DNA of 64,000 bases from Dioszegia crocea (lineage: Eukaryota; Basidiomycota; Tremellomycetes; Tremellales; Bulleribasidiaceae), in NCBI GenBank assembly GCA_001600615.1, contig BCKK01000004.1, forward strand, positions 1,413,316 to 1,477,315, in the 5' to 3' direction. Within the stretch, counting starts at the first letter, position 1. The number at the start of each line of letters is the position of its first letter. The position numbers and the translations under genes were made by a program. Under the pieces are notes generated by a model. That model did not search any database and was not told the origin of the DNA. It saw nothing but the letters and a program-made list of their open reading frames with translations. Shown here in pieces: positions 22,385-32,603 of the stretch.

Positions 22385-23421
22385 ATGACAGAGTAAGCTA
22401 TTCGACGCCATTGGTGTTCATAGACTAACTGCGCAGATACTGGGTCTCCAAAAAGCAATACTGGTGCAAGTACTGCTCGGTATTCATCCGGGATGATGCA
22501 CCTGTAAGTCCCGCCACCGACCTTTGGCTAAAGCTGATGTCAGTCTCGCCGATCCCACGAGACAGGCTTGAAGCACTCGGGTAACAAAGAACGATTCATT
22601 CGAGACCTATACAAGAATGGTAATCGTGCCAAGATTGAAAAAGCCGAGGAGGCTGTTCAAATCGCTAGAATAGAAGCTGTAAGCTATCGTCAAATCATTG
22701 CTGACGCCAGGCGGCTGCAGGGACTGGAGCGACTGCTTCCCGACTGTCCACTCTCGATGCACTACGAGCTCAAGCACCCAGCCACAAAGCTCGAGAACCC
22801 TCCCGATCCAGAGACAAATTCGCCGACTACTCCTCTGCCAAAGACCTGGGTCTGATTCAGGACGAAGAGACGGAAAAGACTTCTTATGAGGTGGAGCAGG
22901 AGCTCAAGGGCCGGGCGGGGGAAGTAGGCGGATGGGAGACGGTAGAATATGAGCCAACGGGGTACTACACTGAGCCTGCCGAAGCGGAGTCGAGTGCCAC
23001 CGGCGCCAAGAGGAAATTAGGAGAGTACAAGGCGGAGGATGAGACGCACGAAGGCTTTAGGATACAAAAGAAGAAGGACCCGTATGGTGATGATGATTGG
23101 GATCCGGCGGCTGTCAAGTTGAAGAAGGAGGAGCCGGTTTTGCGGTCCGATCTGGACGGGCGGCCGTTGGATTGGGAGAAATGGCAGAGGCCGAGCAATT
23201 CGACGGTGGGGACGGGCGGTTGGATGAGTATGGTGGCGAACACGGGAGAGGAGGAGAAGCCTACTTTCGATAATGAGCAACAGAGAGAGCAAGAGCAAGA
23301 GCAAGAGCAAGAGCAAGAGCAAGAGGTCAAAGTTGAGGAAGAGATCAAAGAGGAGAAGCCAGAAGTCGAAACTAGTCTGTTCAAGAAACGACGCCCTCCC
23401 CCTAGTTCGCGTAAAAAGTAG
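22385..23421 (+). CDS. WBP4/FBP21-like spliceosomal protein with matrin/U1-C zinc finger
   Basis: Four exons: 22385-22392, 22437-22503, 22544-22678 and 22711-23421, with introns of 44, 40 and 32 nt. The product is 306 residues. The first coding exon is only 8 nt. The N-terminus MTEYWVSKKQYWCKYC continues to RRSHETGLKHSGNKERF, giving the CxxC...HxxxxxH matrin/U1-C zinc finger. A coiled region and ADYSSAKDLGL follow, then a basic/acidic region and a terminal FKKRR motif as in WBP4-family proteins, which associate with the spliceosomal B complex. I see no WW domain, which human WBP4 has. A (AGAGCA)n tract encodes an alternating Glu-Gln run near the C-terminus. In a genome with such short introns a splicing cofactor is of special interest. 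Confidence 0.83.
23286..23325 (+). repeat. Hexanucleotide microsatellite (AGAGCA)n in coding sequence
   Basis: About 6-7 units of AGAGCA encode an alternating Glu-Gln tract in the WBP4-like protein. A length-variable tract is expected. Confidence 0.85.
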
Positions 23422-23432
23422 ATACATGCACA

Positions 23433-25502
23433 CTAGAACTGCCTCGACTTGACCACCGTGCTGATACCCGTCTTCTCTCCGGCGTACTTGCCACCCAGAC
23501 TGGCCTGACCGCCCTTGAAGACCGCCCGCTGACTCCCAACCTTCTGCTTAGCCTTCTCATACGCCAACCGCTTCTTGACACGGGGATTTCTCCCGGCCTT
23601 GCTCCGCCTAGGCGTCAACCCCTTGTTCTTCTCTATCGCCCGTGTCAACGATCGTGGACCTTCCCCTCCCGCCTTATCAATCTCCTTCAGTCCCTCCAGT
23701 CTCTCCGCCTCACCCAGCTCATGTCGCGCCACCTTGTCCACCTTAGCTGCGGTCTTTCTCCGCTTGATGAGATCGTAGTAGCCATCATCCTCGTCTTCTC
23801 CTTCATCCTCATCCCTGACATCTCTCGCCCGCTTCTTCTCCCCATCTGTCATATCCCGCAGACTGAGCGGTTCAGCCTCAGCATCACCACCGCGAGTCTG
23901 CTTCCGCAACGCTGCATCCCGCGCCGCTTGGCGATCTCTGTATGGGATATCCTCATCCCCGCCCATCCGCTTGTCCCTTGCCGCAGCTCGACGATTGGCC
24001 GTAGATGCAATCTTAGACGTGTGGAATGCAAGTGACCGCTTTCGCCGGTCCTTATCCTCGGCGTCCGCATCGAGCAGAGCAGTGGGATCGCCCAGGTCGT
24101 ACTCGTCATCCATCGGTGTGGACTTGGATTTCGAGCTGAAGAAGGCGGGTTCGGCAAGGGTAGGGAATGACTCCGCTTTGGCTTTGGCTTTCTTGTCGGT
24201 CTTCTTCGCTTTTGCCTTCTTTGCGCGCTTAGGCTCCTCCTCTTCCAGATCCGCCATCAGATCGTCCAGCTCCCCATCCTCCAATCCAGCTGCCCTCCAG
24301 TCATCCTCGTCGCTCAGTTGCGACATGAGATCTTTCTTCTCCTTGATCAACTGTAGCAGTTCTTCCTCTTCCATGTCTCCCTCCTCCTCCTCTTCATCCG
24401 TGGCCCAGCCATTCTCCCCAAGGGGATCCTCGTCGGAATTGGACGCCGCGTCAAAGTCCAGGTCCTCCAACGCGGAGAGACCCTTCTTCAACTCGAGCAG
24501 GCGGGTAAGGATAGGGTGGGATGATAAATCGGGACGGTCCGCAGGGGGAAGAGCGGTTAGGTGAATATAGAAGGCGAGTGTGGATGCGTAGGATAATAGT
24601 GTTTCTGTCATCAGCAGAGTCGATTTCAAACTCACGGTAATGTAACCATCCCAAACCCTTATGCAGCTGCCCCTCCTCATCCGCCTCCAAAGCCTTCATC
24701 CCTTTTTGTGTCTTTTCCAATTTTTGCACAATCAACGGCCACTCCCTGGCTAGCGCCAGCTTGACCGGCTCATGCACCTCCATATACCTCAACAGCACAG
24801 CCGGATCTGTACTTTCTGGCACAGGCACAACCTCATCCTCATCCTCCCGCTTCTCATCCGGCATCTCCACCTCCTCATCCTCCAACCCGTAATCCTCCCC
24901 TTTGAGCGCTTCCCTAGCTTTCCGTTGTAGACGCTTCACCTCTCGTTCCTCCAGCTCCCGCGCCTCCTCTCGCTTCTCATCATACTCCCCTTCCTGCTCC
25001 TTTTCTCGCCGCGTGGACGGCACCGAATAGTACTGGCGACCCCACCCTTCTTCCTCTTCTGATGACGATCCAGATGACCCACTCTCGTCCTCCTCTTCCT
25101 CGTCCGAGTCGACGACGGGCTTGCCAAACCGCCCCTTCCCAGTCACATCCGCCTTGGTCTTCTCCTTCCGTTTCTTTGGTTGCGCCTCGACATACTCCTC
25201 TTCGTCCTCCTCCTCCACTTCCTCCACAGGCCGTTGTCGCTTAGCAATCGACATGACCTCCTCCCCGTCATTTCCAATATCCTCATCGGACATCTCGTCT
25301 TGAGGATTGAACATGATCTGATCACGCTTGAACATGACTACCATCAGCTAAGTAGTCCATCTCACAACTCACAATCATCCACGCCACCCTCCTCCAACGT
25401 ATCCTCGTAGCTCTCCATTCGTTTCGCCTTGCTGGAGCCTTTCGGCTTTTCAGCTGCCATGCCGAACGAGGGTGTCTTCTGGCCCTTTGTCTTCCTGCCC
25501 AT
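23433..25502 (-). CDS. SAS10: Sas10/Utp3 small-subunit processome protein
   Basis: Three exons: 25373-25502, 24636-25337 and 23433-24604, with introns of 35 nt (25338-25372) and 31 nt (24605-24635). The product is 667 residues. The N-terminus MGRKTKGQKTPSFG is followed by a highly acidic region, then the Sas10/C1D (Utp3/Neuroguidin) domain: ALAREWPLIVQKLEK and LLSYASTLAFYIHLTAL, the latter formed across the second intron. The C-terminal Sas10 domain ends in RNPRVKKRLAYEKAKQKVGSQ and KYAGEKTGISTVVKS, the family's diagnostic end. Yeast Sas10/Utp3 is a nucleolar U3 snoRNP-associated factor needed for 18S rRNA production. Divergent from NHA1, about 500 bp between start codons. Confidence 0.92.
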
Positions 25503-26003
25503 TGTGTGTGTTAGGTGTGTAGTGTATGGCATAGCTGGGTGGACTGAACATTTTCCGAGGCTATAGGCTGGCGGCGATGGCCGAGATAAGGCTCTGCCGT
25601 AAGTGGAGAGAGCGCGGGCGGGCCAGATTTCGGTTCCAGTGAATTTGTGCTTGGCAAGGTATTTTCATCTAGTGCTCCGCTTATCTTATACATCCATCTA
25701 CTCACTCATCATACCTGGCCTCTGCCTCTAAGTAGTATCTACCTATTCAGTCCGCCCGGAACGCCCGCGAATCAAACTCCACCCGACTGATTGCCATTTT
25801 TACACACCCGCATCGACGCGTTCGCCGCTGAGACATCGAGCCGCGTTTATCAACATCGCATATCGCATCCCACTCCAGACTTGCTCCAACTCCTACCCGC
25901 TATCACCAACGACGATCGATGAAAGGCAGGCAGAACAGCCTGTCTTTAGCCTTCTTCAGCCAGGCACCTTCCACTTTCAGATAATCCCAATCACCCACTC
26001 ACG
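25503..26003. promoter_or_regulatory. Divergent promoter region SAS10 / NHA1
   Basis: 500 bp between the two start codons. Pyrimidine-rich tracts precede the NHA1 ATG. No RNA gene or open frame with coding character seen. Confidence 0.5.
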
Positions 26004-28681
26004 ATGGCCATCGAAAGCCATGAAGGGTTTTACCCCTTCGAGGTCACTCCCGCCCATCTCGTCTATACCTTACTTGGCGGCTTCACTGTCGTCTTTGGAA
26101 TGTTCTCCTCATTCTTCAAAGAGAAGATGTACCTCGGTGAAGCACCCATTGCCACAATCTTTGGCATCATCCTCGGTCCGCACGTCGCCGGCCTTATTGA
26201 CCCTTACTCCTGGGGCGGAGGTGACCACGCTCTTACAGATGAAATCACCCTCGAAGTTACCCGAGTGGTCATTGCTATTTCAGTCTTTGCCGTTGGTGTC
26301 GAACTGCCAAAGGTACGTGACCGTTACTTCTAGGCTGACTTAAGAAATACATGCTGCGGCATTGGAGAACGATGATTATCCTCCTCCTACCCTGTATGCT
26401 GTGGGGCTGGTTCGTTGCCGCCTTGCTCATATGGGCCCTCATTCCCGGACTCAAGTTCCTATCGTGCCTCGTCATCGCCGCCGCAGTCACGCCGACCGAT
26501 CCCATTCTCGCGCAATCCGTTATCGGAGGTACTTATGCTGAGAAGCACGTTCCAGCCCACATCCGACACATGCTATCCGCAGAGTCAGGATCCAACGACG
26601 GAGCAGCCTTCCCTTTTCTCTACATTGCCCTATACCTCACGCTTGACGCGAGTCCGGGACATGCTGTTGGAGAATGGTTCTACGCTACAATGTAAGCATC
26701 GCTTTGACTGTGCTGACCCCAGTGCGTATGAAATCGTACTTGGAACAGTCATTGGTGTCGCCTTGGGTTGGAGTGCTCGCAAGGTCATGACATTTTCCGA
26801 AAAGCGGAAATACATTGATCGACAATCTTTCGTCGCTCAATACGTCAGCTTGGCATTGCTGTCAACTGGTGAGTCGGACCATGTGTCAGAGCTGACTTCA
26901 GGTGGCACTGTGCTTTTAGGAAGTGACGATCTGCTATCCGCCTTTGCTTGCGGTTGTGCTTTTGCTTGGAAGTGAGTTATGATGTCTTCACAACTGACGT
27001 GTAGTGGATACTTCAATCGCCAAACCGAAGACGCCGTATTTTCCAACGTCGTCGATTTGCTCTTCAACAGCGCTGCATTCATCTATGTCGGCGCTTTGAT
27101 TGTGAGTTAAAAATGTCGGACGCGCTAACATACAGCCTTTCCCCGATTTCAATAACCATGAACTAGGAGTGAGTGTCCCCATCGTAAACGCTAACGTGCA
27201 GCTTGACTGGTGGCGACTAGTCGTGCTCGCAATTTGCATTCTGCTCGCTCGTCGCCTGCCCTCCGTCTTGGCTCTGTACAAGCTGGTTCCTGACATCAAG
27301 ACCTTCCGCGAGGCCTGCTTCGTGGGGTGGTTCGGTACGTTATCGCTCTAGACCCAACTGACCCTAGGCCCGATGGGAGTCGGCGCAGTCTTCATCTCAA
27401 CCCTTGCTCGACACAGTCTGCCATATGGTGACCCCGATGCCGATACCGCCCAAGTCGATCGCATCAGGAATATCATCAGTCCCATCACCCTCTTTTTGGT
27501 CCTCTCTTCTGTGCTATCTCGTAAGTGAATACTTGACCCCGCTGACGACAGACGGCTTATCCATCCCTTTCTTCTCCCTTGGTCGCCGTGTACATTCCAT
27601 CACCTACACTTGGTCCCGTCAGCCCTCCATCCGGGACAATCAACCCGCGTGGACTTCCCAAGTACGCCATGTCCAGCCTGGTCAATCAATCATTGTAAAT
27701 CGCGACGAGGACGCAGAAGAAGGCGATATCGGACTAAAGAAGACCCAAACGGACAGTGAGAAGCTTGGCGAGAGCAGCACCTCCAACTCATCCAACGAGA
27801 AGACGGGCAGAGAGGAGATGGAGATGAGCGAAAGGGGCAGTGGGAGCGGACCGTCTCGTAACAGTGACGAAGCTGAGAGGGACCAAGAAGGCGAGGATGG
27901 GGCCCGAGGCGAGCGATCAGAGAAGGACGATGGTGGACCTGGGTCGCCCTCTGTCCAAGAGTACAGAGAGGGCAACGATTTGATCATTGAGCGAAAGCGC
28001 GCCGGGGGACAAGAGGTGAGTTTGCATCATGGACATTGCTGACCTCAGGTTGACGTGGAGTTGGTCAAGAATCACTTCCATGAGGAAAAAGAAACCCAGA
28101 CGCATAAATTCACCCATCCACAACCGCTCGCCGAACATGAAGTAGGCACCCTCCGCCAACTCCTCCCGAGCTGGGACAGATTCGCGTCTGATCTTAACAT
28201 CCACCATTTCCTTAACCGGTCGGGCAGCCGAGAGAGTCGGGCTCACTCAATACCGGAAGAGCCCACCGCGGAAGCCTCTACCTCACGCCGAGGAGTCGCT
28301 TTTGGCGAGACCCCTACTCCCCCTGCCCGATCAACCTTCTCAGGCCTCCGTCAGCGTTTCTTCGGACGCAACAACAACACCGAAAAGACAGAAGACGTCG
28401 AGACGGGTCAACAACCCGGATCATCCCCTTACTCCACTTCCAACCCCACTCCCAAACTATCCCCTACTACCACCCGCCAGCCCAACTCACAGCTTGACCT
28501 CACCCGAACAGAAACGATGAGTCGGACAATCCGATTTGCGGAGCATGCGACTAATGACTCGGATACGGCGCCTGGACCGCAGGGGTCGGGCAATTACGGA
28601 AATTCTCAGCCTGGATTTAGAAAGACGCCGGGTTTGGCCATGTTTAGGTCTACGAGTGTAAAGTCTGAGGATGATGCGTGA
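26004..28681 (+). CDS. NHA1: Nha1-type plasma membrane Na+(K+)/H+ antiporter
   Basis: Ten exons; the nine introns are 32, 31, 33, 33, 34, 33, 33, 31 and 33 nt. The spliced product is 794 residues. The N-terminus AHLVYTLLGGFTVVFG is followed by GEAPIATIFGIILGP, RVVIAISVFAVGVELPKKYM, AAAVTPTDPILAQSV with the transport aspartate region, AESGSNDGAAFPFL with the conserved ND motif, and FNSAAFIYVGALI. This is the fungal CPA1 Nha1/Sod2 family, which exports Na+ and K+ in exchange for protons at the plasma membrane. A long hydrophilic, acidic, Ser-rich tail from about residue 440 matches the regulatory tails of Nha1 proteins. A 33-nt exon (27136-27168) lies in the membrane domain. Confidence 0.93.
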
Positions 28682-29115
28682 TTCTTGGGATTGTAGGATA
28701 TTGCTTAGGCTGTATGTATAGTGATTCTGCACGGATGGATTCTCGTGGAAGTCTGTGTCGGCAGAAAAACGTCAACTTCAGCATTTTTGCGCGGTTGTTC
28801 ATCTGGGCAATACACGACGTCCAGTCATCGGGTCGCAAATGCCCTTCGTCCATTCGACTGATGGGGCGCGATCTCGGCTGATAGCGCCCGCATCCTTGAC
28901 AAGGCTCTTGCCGGTTTCGCATTACAAGTAGGCATCGAGCGTCAGCTTCGAATCTCAAGTCACGGCCCCTAACGAATTAAACACCCATGGCTAATTGCCC
29001 CGCAGAGGTCCGAGCCCAAGGACCAGGAACAATTGTCGAGCAGCGAGAATCCCGTTCCCGACACATCCTCCAGACCACAATCGAGCAACCCGTACATGCA
29101 CCTAAAATCCCCTAT
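28682..29115. other. Intergenic region between convergent NHA1 and RPL17
   Basis: 434 bp; contains the 3' untranslated regions. Nothing else recognised. Confidence 0.5.
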
Positions 29116-30185
29116 CTATGCCTCGATAGCCTGGATCTTCTTGCCCTTCTTGCTGGAGCCGGCGACGTCAAGGTCCTTTGATCGGGCGACCTCGGAGGAA
29201 GGGACGGAGAGGATGATTTCAATGTGGCAAGGGTGGCCCTGGTAGGGGTTGCTGAAGAGTCAGCAGATATTCTGTACGTCCTGTCGGTCCCACTCACATT
29301 CGACCGTGGGCACGGAAAGTCCTCCGCCTGGTCTTGGGGGCCTGGTTGACGACAATGTTTTTGATGATGAGCTCATCAACAGCTAGGTCCTTGGCATCGG
29401 CGTTGGACTCGGCGTTCTTCAACAGACGGGTCATGAAGTGCACCGACTTGACGGGCCATCGACCTAGATGTTAGCGAAGGTCCAGCAGCCAGCAGTGCTC
29501 TAGGTTCCGCTCCGTCACACGCCTTGAATCCGTCCACCCCTTGCACCGCCATTTACAACTCCGATCCGCTTGACCAAAACACTCACCCTTGGTGACGCCA
29601 AACTCCTTGGCCTGCGCAGTCCGGCCGACAGCTCCAGCGAAACGACGGAAGGGAATGCACTGCTTGTGCTCAGTGACGTTGCCGAGGTAGGTGTATGCCT
29701 TCTTCAGGTTCAAGCCTACGAATTATCAGCAATTGCTCCCACACAGACAGCATTTGTAGTTTTCCCTCCAGCTTCGCCCATCCCTGCTCCGCTTCGAGCC
29801 GATTCCAGGTGAACCCCTCCTCTGCTTCGAGCCGATTCCGGATAGCCCTCTACATTCTCCCGCCGATCCCCTTACACATCCGCACAGCCAGAACTGCACT
29901 CACCAGAGATGGCAGCAGCGACTTCCCGCATGTTCTTGAAGTGGGTTCGGACATACTCTCCCCGAGCCTTCGCGACTGTATTTTCATCAGCATTTCGCCC
30001 TTACAGCTTGTCGACACCGGTCAATCCCTCGCCTCGCCATCCAATCGTCTCCAATCTCCAGCCATCCCACTCGTTCGACCCTCCTAATCCCTGCTCCCGT
30101 CCCGTTCCAGGCCGCAAATCGATATGCCAAACGTACACTTCTCCGGGTTGGTGGCGACGACGTGTGCTGAAGCGTAACGAGCCAT
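29116..30185 (-). CDS. RPL17: 60S ribosomal protein L17 (uL22)
   Basis: Five exons: 30137-30185, 29904-29975, 29587-29715, 29298-29463 and 29116-29251. Introns are 161, 188, 123 and 46 nt, far longer than in neighbouring genes. The product is 183 residues, the normal size. It starts [15 protein letters not shown] and contains [64 protein letters not shown] and [13 protein letters not shown]. uL22 lines the peptide exit tunnel of the large subunit. The three long introns recall the long introns of yeast ribosomal protein genes; I looked for C/D or H/ACA snoRNA boxes in them and found none convincing. Confidence 0.95.
29791..29839. repeat. 16-bp exact direct repeat in RPL17 intron 2
   Basis: GCTTCGAGCCGATTCC occurs at 29791-29806 and 29824-29839, with similar flanking CCTSCTCYG bases. 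It lies within the 188-nt intron. Confidence 0.8.
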
Positions 30186-30449
30186 TTTATGATTGACACT
30201 ACAACAGAAGGATGAGTTGATTGGGCTCTTTTGGCTCAATTTCGAGGTTCGTCGAAAAGCAGCAAATCATGAGACGGAATCAGATTTTGGCTGGGTGCCG
30301 TAAGGAAATTGGTCGGAGTTTGGCGGCATTTCATCAGGAAGCAATGTGGCACTTTGCCACCCTGCTTGATCACTCTATCGATGCATGTCTGCCAGCCCAT
30401 ATACATAATCGACTGTCCACATCGATTCAAAACTATGTACAACTCCAGC

Positions 30450-32170
30450 CTAGATCCCCTTCAAAGCCTGGTCCAGATCCGCAATCAAATCATGCACATC
30501 CTCAATCCCGACGGACAGGCGGATGAGACTCGGCGTAATGCCCAACTTCTCCCTGGTTGCAGCTGGCAAAGACTGTCTCTTCAGCTCGATCTCTGACGTC
30601 TGACTTCTGACTCACCGCATGCGTCATGCCGTATGGCGCCTCGACCAGACTCTCTACACCGCCTAGACTTTCCGCAAGCGAGATCAGCCTCAAGCTAGTT
30701 AACCATTTCTCCGTCTTGGCCTCATCCGCGCCCTTGAGCCTGAATGCAATCATACCCCCGAAGGGGATGCCCAGTGTGCGGGTATGCGCAAGCGTCCCTT
30801 CATCGGCATCAACCTTGGTCTTCTGGTATGGAAACTCCCAGCCGAGATACTCCAGCTCCCTTCTCGCATTGGCCGAAAGCAACTCTTCGACCTGATGGAA
30901 AGCCACGGAACTCGCCAAGCCAGGGTATCTGACATCTTCGACACCCGGGTGGGTACTGAGCCAATGTGCGACCTGCAGGGCGTTGAGGCCGTGTCGGAGT
31001 GCTCGAACGCCCAACGTCTTGATGCTCCGGATCATGAGGTGGCAATCCCTTGGAGAGGGAACTCCGCCGAATGAGTTCTGGAGGAATCGAAGCCCCTGGA
31101 GAATGTGGGGGCGGGATTTAATTAGGGCTGGCGAAAGCGTCAAAGAACCGAGGATGATGTCCGAGTGGCCAGAAGAGTATTTGGACAGCGAAGTCAGGAT
31201 GACATCGGCCAGGGGGAGAGCGTTGGGGTTGGCGGCAACAAGGGGCGTGGTGTAGAAGGGGGAGAGGAAAGTAGTGTCCACGACCACGACGGGCCTTGCC
31301 GCTTCCGGCATAGAGTGGATGATCTTGGCGATGAGCGGTAGAGGGGGAACTAGAAGAAGGGGGTTGGTGGGAACTTCCAGCCAGAGCACCTGCGGACATT
31401 AGCAATTGGTCATGAGATGTGACAGAGACATACCCTTGTATCGGGCCTTATAGCCTTCCGTATACCTTCCTCTCCGGCAGCCTCAAAGTCGAGGTATGTT
31501 ACTTCGATTCCAGTAGGCGCAATGGCGCGGGACAGGAATCGGGCTGTTCCGCCATACTATGGATCAGCTCCCTCCCGCTTCAGTCATATTGGGACCTACA
31601 CAATCGTTGACAGCCAAGACGTGTCCTCCACCCCCGCTGACCCCATCTGCACCGCCACCGCCGCCCTCCTTCCGCTGCAAACTAGCCCAGTACGCCATCG
31701 CGGCCGTTGCCGCTGACCCAGATGCGAAAACGAGCGCTTCGCCGCCGGACGCATCATCATGTCCATCAATGGTCGTGTGGGAAGTAGGAGAGGTCTCAAG
31801 CGAAGTGAGAAGGGATTCGAGAGCACCGCGGGTGGGGTTAGATCCTCGGGAATAGTCGTGGCCGCCCTATTTGTCAGCTAGGTCACTATCGGATAAATCC
31901 TCGCTCTACACGCACTATAGGCTTTCCGACGCCGCTCTGCTTGAAAGTCGTAGCGGTGTAGAGTGCAGGGATAATCGCGCCCGTGACTGAGTCTGGGGCC
32001 GAGCCGACGTGGATCGCTCGAGTAGAGAAACTATCTTGGTGGTCTCGGACGCCGTTGCCCGCGTGGCCATTGGCGCTTGGACCTTGAGTTGCTGGGAATT
32101 GGGTGTGGCCGTTCGCCGCGGCGCCTTCGGATGTCACCTCGGCGCTGCCGTTCAGCTCGTTGGCAGTCAT
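30450..32170 (-). CDS. CYS3: Cystathionine gamma-lyase (PLP-dependent Cys/Met metabolism enzyme)
   Basis: The start is the ATG at 32170 and the stop is at 30450-30452; at least four introns are present. After a Gly/Asn-rich leader the fold begins [10 protein letters not shown], then [55 protein letters not shown] and the PLP-lysine motif [15 protein letters not shown]. Later come [10 protein letters not shown] and [12 protein letters not shown], and the end is [21 protein letters not shown]. This is the trans-sulfuration family; SLSKY-SGH with an LGG-ES end is most like cystathionine gamma-lyase, which makes cysteine from cystathionine. Cystathionine gamma-synthase or beta-lyase cannot be fully excluded without alignment. 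A CACGTG motif lies 293 bp upstream. Confidence 0.88.
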
Positions 32171-32603
32171 GGTGTACAGATATGAATGCTGGGAGATGTC
32201 TTTGGGTCTGAGATCTGGATGGAGTGGATTGTTGCGGGAGAGGAAGTGACGATATTGACGTTGCTGAGGAGTCCTTATATACAGTAGATGGGATGACTAA
32301 TCCTGGCCTAAGCCCTTATCGCGATAAGGCGTGACGGAGCTACATGTATTGGAGAGAGTTGTGTGAGGATACCCTGTTTCAGATCTAGCTCCGGCTCTCG
32401 GCTCCATAAATGGCGTGAAATGACGTTACGGCTTGGTCATCGAGTGCGGAATGCGGTGTTGGCACGTGGCCTACAAGGCAAGCTCCGGCCGGACGAAACG
32501 TCGCGCTGAACAGTGAAGATCATGTCTTGCAAGTTGTCCGGTAGCATGATTGTCGTTATATACATGATGCAGATTGGTATTATACACAGGTTGATGTCCG
32601 TTA
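32171..32603. promoter_or_regulatory. Promoter region of the cystathionine gene, with CACGTG at 32463-32468
   Basis: 433 bp between the cystathionine gene start and the RAD50 stop. CACGTG is the core site for Cbf1-type bHLH factors, which in yeasts control sulfur amino-acid genes. No gene seen here. Confidence 0.5.

Noticed and set aside
23017..23433. Minus-strand frame rich in Leu runs
   Set aside because: It is the complement of the acidic Glu/Lys/Gln-coding region of the WBP4-like gene.
29464..30136. snoRNA inside the long RPL17 introns
   Set aside because: C-box-like TGATGA occurs only at the branch-site end of intron 1 and no paired D box or H/ACA fold was found.
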